A stretch of DNA of 23,665 bases from CAYVWB01 sp964455395 (GTDB lineage: Bacteria > Desulfobacterota > Desulfovibrionia > Desulfovibrionales > Desulfovibrionaceae), in assembly GCA_964455395.1 (NCBI GenBank), contig CAYVWB010000067.1:1-23665 (forward strand), written 5' to 3'. This document shows, piece by piece, positions 9,680-16,381 of this stretch; the first letter of the stretch is position 1, and every line of letters begins with the position of its first letter. Below the pieces are notes generated by a model. That model ran no database searches. It had not been told where the DNA came from and worked only from the letters and a program-made list of their open reading frames with translations. Position numbers and translations under genes: made by a program.

Positions 9680-9705
9680 ATGGTGAGTGCGTATGGTGAG
9701 TGCGT
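9680..9705. repeat. Two adjacent 13-bp direct repeats between operon genes
   Basis: ATGGTGAGTGCGT occurs twice back to back (9680-9692 and 9693-9705) within the 66-base gap between the HMA_2-like gene and the Tyr/Gly/Pro-rich protein gene. It is the longest gap in an otherwise near-continuous operon. Possible roles are a binding site for the locus's own OmpR-type regulator, which commonly uses direct repeats, or an internal promoter element. The repeat is certain; the function is a guess. Confidence 0.6.
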
Positions 9706-9722
9706 ATGAAACGAGACGAGGC

Positions 9723-10031
9723 TCAACCGCCGTGGCCGTACGCTTCCGCCAGGCGCGCGGCGCTCGCCGCAGCGGTGGCGTCGTCTCCTGCGAAAAGATT
9801 CTGGACCAGCTCCGGCTCAGCCACGGCAGGGTCGTATTCCACGATCATGGAGCGCGCCATGGTGTTCACCCGCGCGTTCACCACGCCTGGGAAGAGACGC
9901 TCCGCTTCGCGCAGGGCCTCGAAACGAGGGTGGTCGCGGACCGCAGGGTCGAACTTCAGCCGCAGCCGGCCTGGAATGTGGTGCGCGATGGCCGCAAAAT
10001 GGCGCAACGCCAACAGATCATCGAGATGCAT
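9723..10031 (-). CDS. Stand-alone HMA_2-like domain protein with arginine motif (FezC-like)
   Basis: A 102-residue soluble protein. The ATG at 10031 is preceded by AAGGA at seven bases, ten bases after the stop of the CPC-type ATPase gene. Near residue 18 it carries HHIPGRLRLKFDPAV, followed by a ferredoxin-like repeat of helix and strands (FEALREAERLFPGVVNARVN, then SMIVEYDPAV). This is the heavy-metal-associated fold of the HMA_2 type without the CxxC metal site. The same motif starts both ATPases of the operon (HAIPGRVRLK and HELPNRLRLR). In known fez clusters a small protein of this type accompanies FezB; the name FezC is used here by analogy. It may dock on the ATPases or on the low-complexity proteins. 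The C-terminus is an Ala-rich helix. Confidence 0.75.
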   Translation of the reverse strand: MHLDDLLALRHFAAIAHHIPGRLRLKFDPAVRDHPRFEALREAERLFPGVVNARVNTMARSMIVEYDPAVAEPELVQNLFAGDDATAAASAARLAEAYGHGG

Positions 10032-10041
10032 GCGTAATCCT

Positions 10042-12228
10042 TCAAGCGTTTTCAGGCGTGTCGACGCGTTCCGCTGGTCGTTCGTAGCCCAAGAGACGCG
10101 CGGAGTTGCCGAGCACGGCGAGGGTGTGGCCGATGTGCAGCAACCCGGCCGTGAGCGGCGACAGAAGGCCCAACGCGCCGGCCGCCGCGCCCAGCACGTT
10201 GGAGCCGCTGGCGATGAGGAAGTTCTGCCGCGCCACGGCGAGGGTCTGCCGACTGAGGCCGCGGATGTAGAGCAGTTGATTCAGATCGTCGCCCACCAGC
10301 GCGATGTCCGCCGCCTCCATGGCGGCTTCGGAGGCGCCCGCGCCCAGCGCCACGCCCACGTCGGCGGTGGCCAGCGCCAACGCGTCATTGACGCCGTCGC
10401 CCACCATGACCACACGGCTGCCTTGTTGCTGCAGATCGGTGACGATGGCGGCCTTGCCGTCAGGCATCACCGAGCTGTAGGCGCGCTCCACGCCGAGGGT
10501 CTTGGCGAGCTGGTTCACGGAGGTCGCTTCATCCCCTGTCACCAGACAGAGCTCCGCTCCTTCCCGCATGAGCGCAGCCGTCACCACGGCGGCCTCCTCC
10601 CGCAGTGGGTTGGCCACGCCGAAGAGACCCAGCACTGCGCCGTCCCGCGCGAGGTAGAGCACGGTGAGACCGCTTTCGGCCAAGGCTTCGGCTTGCTCGG
10701 CGGCTTCGTCCAGGGGGATCTCGAAACGGCGCATGAGCTTGGCGTTGCCCACGTGGATGGTGCGCTCCGCCACCACGGCCTGGACGCCTTGCCCGAGGAA
10801 GTATTCGCAGACATCGTGAGGTGTGGGGTCCACGCCGGCGGCTTCAGCCGCGGTCTTCAGCGCCTCGGCGAGGGGGTGGTGGTTGTGCGCCTCGGCCGAG
10901 CAGGCGAGCTGGAGCAGCTCCTCACGGGTGGCGCCGTTTCGGGTCACCATGCTCGCCACGCGGGGGGAGGTGGTGGTGAGGGTGCCCGTCTTGTCGAAAC
11001 AGATGACGTCCGCGCCGCCAATCTGCTCCAGATACCGACCGCCCTTGATGAGCACGCCGCGCCGCGCCGCCGCGCTGATGGCTGCGCTGACCGCAGTGGA
11101 GGCGGCCAGCGCCGTGGCGCAGGGGCACGCCATCACCAGGAGCACGGTGAAGGCGCGCATGACGCTCCCTGTCAGGATGAACGTTCCCGCAGTGGCCAAT
11201 GCGCCGGCGCGCACCGTGCGACGGGCCAGCTCGTCCGCCACGCCCTCGATGGGCGCGCGGGTGGCGAGCCCTTCCTCGATCATCGCGAGAATGCGCGCGA
11301 GGTAGGTGTTGTCGCCCACGCACTCGGCGTGGATGTAGAGCACGCCTTGACGCACCAGGGAGCCGGCGTAGACGTGGTCGCCGGCGGCGCGCTCGGGCAA
11401 AGCGGCGTTGCCGGTGAGCGGCGACTCGTCGACCAGCGCATGGCCGTCCGTCACCACGCCGTCCACGGAGATCTTCTCGCCTGTGTGGATGACGACCACA
11501 TCGCCCACGCAGAGCTGCTCCACAGGGACTTCCACCTCCACGCCGTCGCGCAAGACGAAGGTGTGGTGGGCGGTGACTTCCAGAATCTCGGCCACGGCGC
11601 GGCGCGAGCGCTCCGTGATCCACGCCTTGAGCAGATCGCCGCCGGAGGTGATCCAGAGCACTTCCAGCGCAGTGAGCACTTCCCCCGCAGCGATGGCCGC
11701 CACCACCGAACCCGCCAGGAAAGATTCCAGCCGTACAGTGCGCTCCCGCACGTCTCGCAGCACGGAGCGCGCCAGGGGCAGCGCCGCGACCACGGCCACG
11801 GCGCCCAGGGGGCTCATCAGGCCAATGTTCACCGCCCCGCCTGTCACGAGCCGTTTGACCACCACGTAGCCAAGGGCCGCGGTCAGCCCGCCGAATCGCC
11901 ACGCCGCAGCGCGGACATCGTTCTTGGGAGGCTTCTTGCCGGCGCAGGCCCCGGGGGAGGCGCACGCCACGCCCTGGCGGCTTTCGGTTTCGGCGGGGGA
12001 GGAGGCGGGCAGCCCCAACGCGCGGGCTGTCTCCCGAATGATGGCTTGCGCGTCGAGCGCCTGTTCGTGGCGGACGATGAGACTGTCGCAGCGGGGATTC
12101 AACCGCGCCCAATGGACGCCTTCCACGGTGGCAAGCGCGACCGGCAGGATGGCGGCGTCCTTGGTCCGCAGCAAGGGAGATTTCAATCGGACGCGGCCGG
12201 GAATGGCGTGAACGATGTGCAGGGTCAT
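10042..12228 (-). CDS. P1B-type metal ATPase with HMA_2-like N-terminus, CPC motif and TGNA actuator loop
   Basis: A 728-residue P-type ATPase, distinct from the P1B-6 pump downstream. The ATG at 12228 shares ATGA with the regulator's stop. HAIPGRVRLKSPLL lies at residues 8-21 of an HMA_2-like domain without CxxC. A Cys-containing linker follows (VACASPGACAGKK), then six to eight membrane segments. The metal site is ACPCATALA (CPC at 368-370) and the phosphorylation site DKTGTLT is at 412. An HHPLAEAL element and VGDGVNDALALA complete the catalytic core. The actuator loop reads SPLTGNAALPE, where TGES is expected, so the glutamate used for dephosphorylation is replaced. CPC pumps usually carry Cu+, Zn2+ or Cd2+, so the substrate here is open; iron is suggested only by context. 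It may act as a second importer or as a regulatory, slow-turnover partner. Confidence 0.85.
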   Translation of the reverse strand: MTLHIVHAIPGRVRLKSPLLRTKDAAILPVALATVEGVHWARLNPRCDSLIVRHEQALDAQAIIRETARALGLPASSPAETESRQGVACASPGACAGKKPPKNDVRAAAWRFGGLTAALGYVVVKRLVTGGAVNIGLMSPLGAVAVVAALPLARSVLRDVRERTVRLESFLAGSVVAAIAAGEVLTALEVLWITSGGDLLKAWITERSRRAVAEILEVTAHHTFVLRDGVEVEVPVEQLCVGDVVVIHTGEKISVDGVVTDGHALVDESPLTGNAALPERAAGDHVYAGSLVRQGVLYIHAECVGDNTYLARILAMIEEGLATRAPIEGVADELARRTVRAGALATAGTFILTGSVMRAFTVLLVMACPCATALAASTAVSAAISAAARRGVLIKGGRYLEQIGGADVICFDKTGTLTTTSPRVASMVTRNGATREELLQLACSAEAHNHHPLAEALKTAAEAAGVDPTPHDVCEYFLGQGVQAVVAERTIHVGNAKLMRRFEIPLDEAAEQAEALAESGLTVLYLARDGAVLGLFGVANPLREEAAVVTAALMREGAELCLVTGDEATSVNQLAKTLGVERAYSSVMPDGKAAIVTDLQQQGSRVVMVGDGVNDALALATADVGVALGAGASEAAMEAADIALVGDDLNQLLYIRGLSRQTLAVARQNFLIASGSNVLGAAAGALGLLSPLTAGLLHIGHTLAVLGNSARLLGYERPAERVDTPENA

Positions 12229-12974
12229 TGGGCGCAGCGCTCCATGGTGGGGTTGTAGACGTAACCCACGCCATGCACTGTCTGCAGGGTCCCGGCGCAC
12301 GAACCCAGCTTCATACGAATCCGGCGCACATGCGTGTCCACTCGGCGAGAGCAAGCGACCGAGCGCATTCCCCAGAGTTCGTACAGCAGCTGACTGCGCG
12401 CGTAGACGCGGCCAGGCGACCTGACCAAGGTGGCGAGGATCTTGAATTCACTGAGCGTAAGACGCAGTCGTCGCCCACAGGCATAGGCGTTGAAGGCCCC
12501 ATCGTCAATGAAAACCGGCGCCGAGCGATCTCGTTCCGTTTCCGTCTCATCGACGACCGGGTGCGCCCGCCCGGCTGCGCGCCGCCGGAGGATGTTCCGC
12601 ACACGCAACCCCATCTCGCGCATGGTCACGCGCTTCAGGATGAAGTCTTCGGCGCCGAGTTCGAACGCCCGGACGCAGCGCTCTCCGCGCCGGCTGTCCC
12701 GGTCTGGCGCCTGCAAGACGACGAACGGCGTGGCGGCGAGCTGTTCCCGCATGGCTTCAATGCAGTCCAGGCAGGCGTCCGGGGTGGTCCCCATGTCGAA
12801 GACGACAAGGCCGAAAGTCGCGCCGCGCGCGCCGCCCAATGCGTCGCGGATGCACTCCGTGGAGAGAACGCGCACGCCGTAGCCCATCAGCTCGCGATGC
12901 AATGGCGGCGCGATGACGGACGCAGGCTCCACCACGAGAACAGTGGCGCCGCGGATGGACTCACCTGCATCCAT
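12225..12974 (-). CDS. OmpR-family regulator with degenerate receiver domain
   Basis: A 249-residue DNA-binding protein. The ATG at 12974 is preceded by GGAG at seven bases; the two upstream in-frame starts lack a ribosome site. Residues about 10-125 form a receiver-like domain. The candidate phosphoacceptor is Asp60 (GLVVFDMG), but the acidic pair is replaced by VVEPAS, the Thr/Ser position by Gln (VVLQAPD), and the usual KP by KR (FILKRV). Phosphorylation is therefore doubtful. Residues about 150-240 are a winged helix (LTLSEFKILATLVRSPGRVY, then RRVDTHVRRIRMKLG and TVHGVGYVY), typical of OmpR/PhoB. It overlaps the previous gene by 14 bases and the CPC-type ATPase by four, and no histidine kinase is nearby. 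It is probably a local transcriptional regulator of the iron operon that senses something other than a kinase. Confidence 0.85.
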   Translation of the reverse strand: MDAGESIRGATVLVVEPASVIAPPLHRELMGYGVRVLSTECIRDALGGARGATFGLVVFDMGTTPDACLDCIEAMREQLAATPFVVLQAPDRDSRRGERCVRAFELGAEDFILKRVTMREMGLRVRNILRRRAAGRAHPVVDETETERDRSAPVFIDDGAFNAYACGRRLRLTLSEFKILATLVRSPGRVYARSQLLYELWGMRSVACSRRVDTHVRRIRMKLGSCAGTLQTVHGVGYVYNPTMERCAQ

Positions 12975-13332
12975 GGTCGTCTCCATCAATGGACTTGTGG
13001 AATGTCAATGGCGCATTCGGTGGGGCGAAGCGGCGCCAATGGCGCGCCAGGAAGTCCATGACGCTCTCGAATTCCTCGTCGCCGTGCATTTCCCGCAGGG
13101 CCGGGCCTTCGTAGTAGCCCACCCAGACAGCCGTGGTGAGGCATGCTGGCGGGGCCTCCCGATCCTTGTCCAGCATCGCGGCGAAGAGCGTATGCCCGTA
13201 GATGTGGATAGGCCGGCCCAGAGCTCGGGCGCCATTGGGCGCGAGTACGGGCGCGAAGCCGTTGGCGTGGAGGAAGGACCGAGCCCACGACGCGTTGGAA
13301 GCGACATCGGCGCGGAACTGCATGGTGGTCAT
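12961..13332 (-). CDS. Small protein of unknown function between HD-GYP and regulator genes
   Basis: A 123-residue soluble protein. The ATG at 13332 overlaps the HD-GYP stop by four bases (ATGA) and has GGAGG nine bases upstream. It has no signal peptide or membrane segment. Recognisable stretches are ASNASWARSFLHANGFAPVL, IHIYGHTLFAAML and LTTAVWVGYYEGPALREM, with a C-terminal helix ESVMDFLARHWRRFAPPNAP. The composition (Trp, His, Tyr and Phe, mixed charge) is that of a compact alpha/beta domain. I do not recognise a family. Its position between a c-di-GMP phosphodiesterase and a kinase-less regulator makes a signalling or sensor-adaptor role reasonable, but nothing in the sequence proves it. 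Confidence 0.65.
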   Translation of the reverse strand: MTTMQFRADVASNASWARSFLHANGFAPVLAPNGARALGRPIHIYGHTLFAAMLDKDREAPPACLTTAVWVGYYEGPALREMHGDEEFESVMDFLARHWRRFAPPNAPLTFHKSIDGDDHGCR

Positions 13333-14162
13333 GACGGAGGACCTCCTCGACCCGCCTCGCCAGCGGGGGGGTCGATAGCGAAAGACGTCGCCTCGTCCGG
13401 GTCTGGCAGGCAGCCCCGGGAAAGATTCTCGATGGCCTCGACGGCGCACCGCGGCGGCTTCAGGTGGAACGTACGCGCGCCGAGGGCAAGAAACGCCGTC
13501 ACCACATCGGGATCGAGATGGCTTCCGGCGCTGCGGCGCAGTTCGGCCATGGCGTCCTCGAAGGCGAGCCCCCGGCGGTAGGGCCGATCCTGCACCATGG
13601 CGGAAAGCGCGTCCGCCACGGCAAGAATACGCGCGCCCAAGGGGATGGCTTCCCCGATCAGACCGTGGGGATAGCCGCGGCCGTCCCAGCGTTCATGGTG
13701 GTGGAGGATCATTTCGGCCACGCCGGACGCCGTGTTGAGAGCCTTCACGGGCGCCACGATCTGCGCGCCGATGGTCGGGTGCTTGCGCATTTCCACCCAA
13801 TCCGCATCCGAAAGGGGGCCGGCTTTCTGGAGGATGCAGTCAGGGACGCCGATCTTGCCGATGTCGTGCAGGTGCCCGGCGATGTGCACGGCGAAGGCCA
13901 CACGACGCGCCAAGCCCAGCTCCAGCGCCAAGGCGTGGGCCAGGGTCGCGACCTGCTCGGAGTGGTCGTGGGTGCAATGGTCCTTGGCGTCCATGGCGTT
14001 GCCCAGGGATTCCGCGAACTGATGCAGGGATCGGCACTGCGGGTCGCATGGCGGCGCAAGACGACGTCTCGGCCGGTCTGGCGTGGCGCTCCCGGCGTTC
14101 TGCGCCAGGTTCGCGGGGGAGCGCTCCTCGGCGCTGTACTGCAGGATATGAACAACGCCCAT
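13329..14162 (-). CDS. HD-GYP domain phosphodiesterase
   Basis: A 277-residue protein expected to hydrolyse cyclic di-GMP to pGpG or GMP in the cytoplasm. The catalytic core is complete: THDHSE near residue 65, GHLHDIGKIGVPD (HD pair at 99-100), the second-metal histidines in ILHHHERWDGRGYP (about 153-165) with the GYP signature, and the downstream ARILAVADALSAM-xx-DRPYR element. About 50 N-terminal residues contain no receiver or PAS domain, only a short Arg/Pro-rich region. The ATG at 14162 has AAGGAG eight bases upstream and begins two bases after the GGDEF gene stop. Paired with that cyclase it forms an opposing make/break couple for c-di-GMP. HD-GYP active sites hold two or three irons in several studied examples, which would fit an iron locus; that link is inference. 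Confidence 0.92.
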   Translation of the reverse strand: MGVVHILQYSAEERSPANLAQNAGSATPDRPRRRLAPPCDPQCRSLHQFAESLGNAMDAKDHCTHDHSEQVATLAHALALELGLARRVAFAVHIAGHLHDIGKIGVPDCILQKAGPLSDADWVEMRKHPTIGAQIVAPVKALNTASGVAEMILHHHERWDGRGYPHGLIGEAIPLGARILAVADALSAMVQDRPYRRGLAFEDAMAELRRSAGSHLDPDVVTAFLALGARTFHLKPPRCAVEAIENLSRGCLPDPDEATSFAIDPPAGEAGRGGPPS

Positions 14163-14164
14163 GG

Positions 14165-15199
14165 TCAGGACTCCTTGGCGATGATGATGCGGTCGCCGCC
14201 CTGGCCTTTGGCGGCGTACGCGGCTTCATCGGCGGCTTTGATGAATGCGGCGATGCGCGCGGCGTCTTCGGCGGGACGCACCTTCGCGGCGCCGGGCTCC
14301 CGGTGGGCGTACTCCGTGACGCCGATGCTGAGCGTCACGCCTGCCCGGCCTGCAGGGCTCGCGCCGTCCGCCTTGTCCGCATTGAACGCCAGCCGTATGC
14401 GCTCCGCCGCTTCTGCGGCCTGGTCGGCGGCCACACCCACGCAGACCACCCCGAACTCGTCGCCGCCGTACCGGAAGGGGAGGTCCACATGCTCCCGCAC
14501 ATTGCGGCGGATGAGCTCGGCGAGCCGCTGCAGCAAGGCGTCTCCGGCCTGGTGGCCCAGGGTGTCGTTCACCCGCTTGAACTTGTCGCAATCGATGAAC
14601 ATGAGTGAAAGGGGCCGCTTGGTGATGGCCGCTTCGTGAATCAACTCGGTAAGCCGCGACTCGAATCGCCGGCGGTTGGCCAGCCTCGTGAGCGGGTCCA
14701 CATTGGAAAGCGCCTCGAAACGGGAACGGTCTTCGTGCGCGCCCTCCAGAGCCGCATGCAGTCTGTGCTCCCGCTGGGAAATGACGTGGGCCATCCAGTT
14801 CAGGTTGCGCTTGAGCGCAGTGAGTTCGTGTTCATCGTCCGACTCGTGCGGCAACGCGAACCGCGCAGCGTAGTCGCCTTGCTTGAGTCGGGTGCAGAAC
14901 CGCTCGATCTCCTTGAGCTCCTTGCGGATCAGCAGGTGGCTCAAAAACTCCGTCAGAGGCCCGAAAAAGACGATGCCGAGAACGAGCGCCAGCGCGAACG
15001 CCGTGTGCAGCTCGTCGGGATGCGACTCCAGCAGCACCAGCGACGCCAGTGCGGGCGCCACCACCAGCCCGAAGCACAACACCCGGACCTTGAAGAGCAC
15101 GCCCCACCCGGCCACGGCGTCCACCGTGCGGAGCAAGGGCGCGACACTGCGCCACAGCAGCCGTTTCAACAGCATCGTGCGAGCAGAGTTGGGGGGCAT
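14165..15199 (-). CDS. Membrane diguanylate cyclase (GGDEF), first gene of the ferrosome-type operon
   Basis: A 344-residue protein predicted to make cyclic di-GMP from two GTP. The ATG at 15199 has AAGGA seven bases upstream; an earlier in-frame ATG at 15253 with AAGGAG at eleven bases is possible. Two membrane helices (about 37-57 and 65-81) are joined by a very short loop, so there is little extracytoplasmic sensor. A HAMP-like segment follows (ELKEIERFCTRLKQGDYAAR) and a coiled linker. The GGDEF domain (about 165-344) has DPLTRLANRR, FIDCDKFKRVND and RYGGDEF (245-249), so the active site is intact. At the allosteric I-site position, where RxxD is usual, the sequence is EHVD, so product inhibition is probably lost. 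It heads an operon continuing through the HD-GYP gene to the FeoA-like gene. No clear promoter was identified upstream. Confidence 0.9.
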   Translation of the reverse strand: MPPNSARTMLLKRLLWRSVAPLLRTVDAVAGWGVLFKVRVLCFGLVVAPALASLVLLESHPDELHTAFALALVLGIVFFGPLTEFLSHLLIRKELKEIERFCTRLKQGDYAARFALPHESDDEHELTALKRNLNWMAHVISQREHRLHAALEGAHEDRSRFEALSNVDPLTRLANRRRFESRLTELIHEAAITKRPLSLMFIDCDKFKRVNDTLGHQAGDALLQRLAELIRRNVREHVDLPFRYGGDEFGVVCVGVAADQAAEAAERIRLAFNADKADGASPAGRAGVTLSIGVTEYAHREPGAAKVRPAEDAARIAAFIKAADEAAYAAKGQGGDRIIIAKES

Positions 15200-15309
15200 G
15201 AGACGATCCTTGCCGACAGCGCAGGCCGCATATGAGGAACACTCTCTTGGCATGAAACCGCATTCTCCTTGCGCAGTGACGCGAACCGCACACCCGGGTG
15301 AATCGAACG

Positions 15310-15336
15310 CGCCGGACACGCCGGACACGCCGGACG
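15310..15336. repeat. 9-bp tandem repeat, three copies
   Basis: CGCCGGACA is repeated three times (the third copy ends in G) in the spacer between the terminator hairpin and the diguanylate cyclase gene. It lies about 110 bases upstream of the predicted start, in the region where an operon promoter should be. It may be simple slippage sequence or a phased binding site. Confidence 0.7.
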
Positions 15337-15396
15337 CGCGGAGCAGACAGGATGCGCCGACGGATATGGCCGGCCATTCAAGAAAATTCGCAAGAA

Positions 15397-15435
15397 CCGC
15401 GGCGGCGCTGGGGAGCTACTTCCGCGCCGCCGCGG
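15397..15435 (-). terminator. Strong stem-loop ending the feo/ABC operon
   Basis: CCGCGGCGGCGC and GCGCCGCCGCGG form a perfect 12-base-pair stem with a 15-base loop, 27 bases after the stop of the DUF4198 gene. On the minus strand the stem is followed by TTCTTGCGAATTTTCTTG, a T-rich though interrupted tract. This separates the feo/ABC unit from the ferrosome-type unit. Confidence 0.7.
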
Positions 15436-15461
15436 CGTATGGCGTGGCTATCGCGACGCGC

Positions 15462-16292
15462 CTATTGCATATCGACAGCCTTGAACCAAAGCACAGCGTC
15501 CTGGGAGAGCTCCTTGCCTTCGTGCTCGGTCTCGGGGCCCGTGCCCAGAGCGCACACGCCCCACCAGCCAGCGTGCGGGATGCCCACGGTGAACTCGCCG
15601 TTGGCGTTGGCCTTGATGCCCATGGTCACGAAGGAGTCTTGCGGGGCTTCCGCCAGGCCTTCTTTCTGGAACTTGTTTTCGCCGGGAACAGGCGGATGGT
15701 TCAGGAACTCCACTTCCAGATCGGCGTGGGGCACGGGTTCGCCGTTGGCGAGCACCACACCGCGGAAGACGCCGCCGGTCCAGTTGGCGTAGGGCTTGTC
15801 AAAGGGGACGATCTCGGTGGGCAGACCCACAGGCTCGGCCCAGTTGCCGGGCACGCCGGCCACGTTGGCGACCATCTTGGTGATCTGCTGGATGTAGATG
15901 TCCTCCTCGGTCTCCAGGTAGGGGGAAGGCACGGCCACGAAGACGTAGTCTCCCATGGAGCGCACTATTTTCTTGGGCAGCTTGGCTTCGAAGGCTTGGC
16001 CGCTGTTGGTGAGGCTTTCCCACGTGATGGGCTTCACGAACTCCATGAGGTCGGTCTTCTTGGGTTCGGCGGCCTCGCCGCGCTGGCTCACCACGTAGAA
16101 CTCCTCGATGGCTTCGATGTCCATGGTGTGGCCGGCTTCGAAGGGATGGGTGAAGACGAGGTCGATCTCCATCTCCACGCCTTCGTTCAAGGCGATCTCG
16201 GGGGTGTAGATCGTCAGGAAGTGGGCGAACGCCGGCGCAGCGCTGAAGGTGAGGCCGAGGGTGAGCGCCAATGCGAGCAAACGGTGAGTCAT
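15462..16292 (-). CDS. Secreted COG5266/DUF4198 metal-uptake-like protein
   Basis: A 276-residue periplasmic protein. Of several close starts, ATG at 16292 is preferred because AAAGGA sits six bases upstream and the signal peptide then begins cleanly (THRLLALALTLGLTFSAAPA, cut before HFLTIYTPE). The mature protein starts with His, as is common in the family, and contains the DUF4198-type pattern IDLVFTHPFEAGHTMD, then FVAVPSPYLETEEDIYIQQI and ANGEPVPHADLEVEFLN. COG5266 proteins accompany nickel, cobalt and iron uptake systems; the ligand is not readable here. It is the last gene of the feo operon, followed by a strong hairpin. It probably presents a metal to, or works with, the ABC-type transporter encoded upstream. 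Confidence 0.8.
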   Translation of the reverse strand: MTHRLLALALTLGLTFSAAPAFAHFLTIYTPEIALNEGVEMEIDLVFTHPFEAGHTMDIEAIEEFYVVSQRGEAAEPKKTDLMEFVKPITWESLTNSGQAFEAKLPKKIVRSMGDYVFVAVPSPYLETEEDIYIQQITKMVANVAGVPGNWAEPVGLPTEIVPFDKPYANWTGGVFRGVVLANGEPVPHADLEVEFLNHPPVPGENKFQKEGLAEAPQDSFVTMGIKANANGEFTVGIPHAGWWGVCALGTGPETEHEGKELSQDAVLWFKAVDMQ

Positions 16293-16344
16293 GATCATTC
16301 CTTTGTGTTTCATGGTGATTCTCGTTCTCAGGACGATTCCATTC

Positions 16345-16373
16345 AAAAGGCGCGCCGCAACAGACGACGCGCC
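16345..16373 (-). terminator. Weak intra-operon terminator or attenuator candidate
   Basis: GGCGCG and CGCGCC pair over a 13-base loop directly after the stop of the NikL-like gene and are followed on the minus strand by TTTT. The six-base-pair stem is short, so it may lower rather than end transcription into the DUF4198 gene. Confidence 0.35.
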
Positions 16374-16381
16374 GCCAGTCA

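Noticed and set aside
9700..12258. Open frame of 852 codons on the plus strand opposite the CPC-type ATPase
   Set aside because: Antisense shadow; no domain, no ribosome site, and the minus strand has a complete P-type ATPase.
15251..15266. TGAAACCGCATTCTCC considered as a Fur box upstream of the ferrosome-type operon
   Set aside because: The arms do not align as a 7-1-7 palindrome and no promoter could be paired with it.
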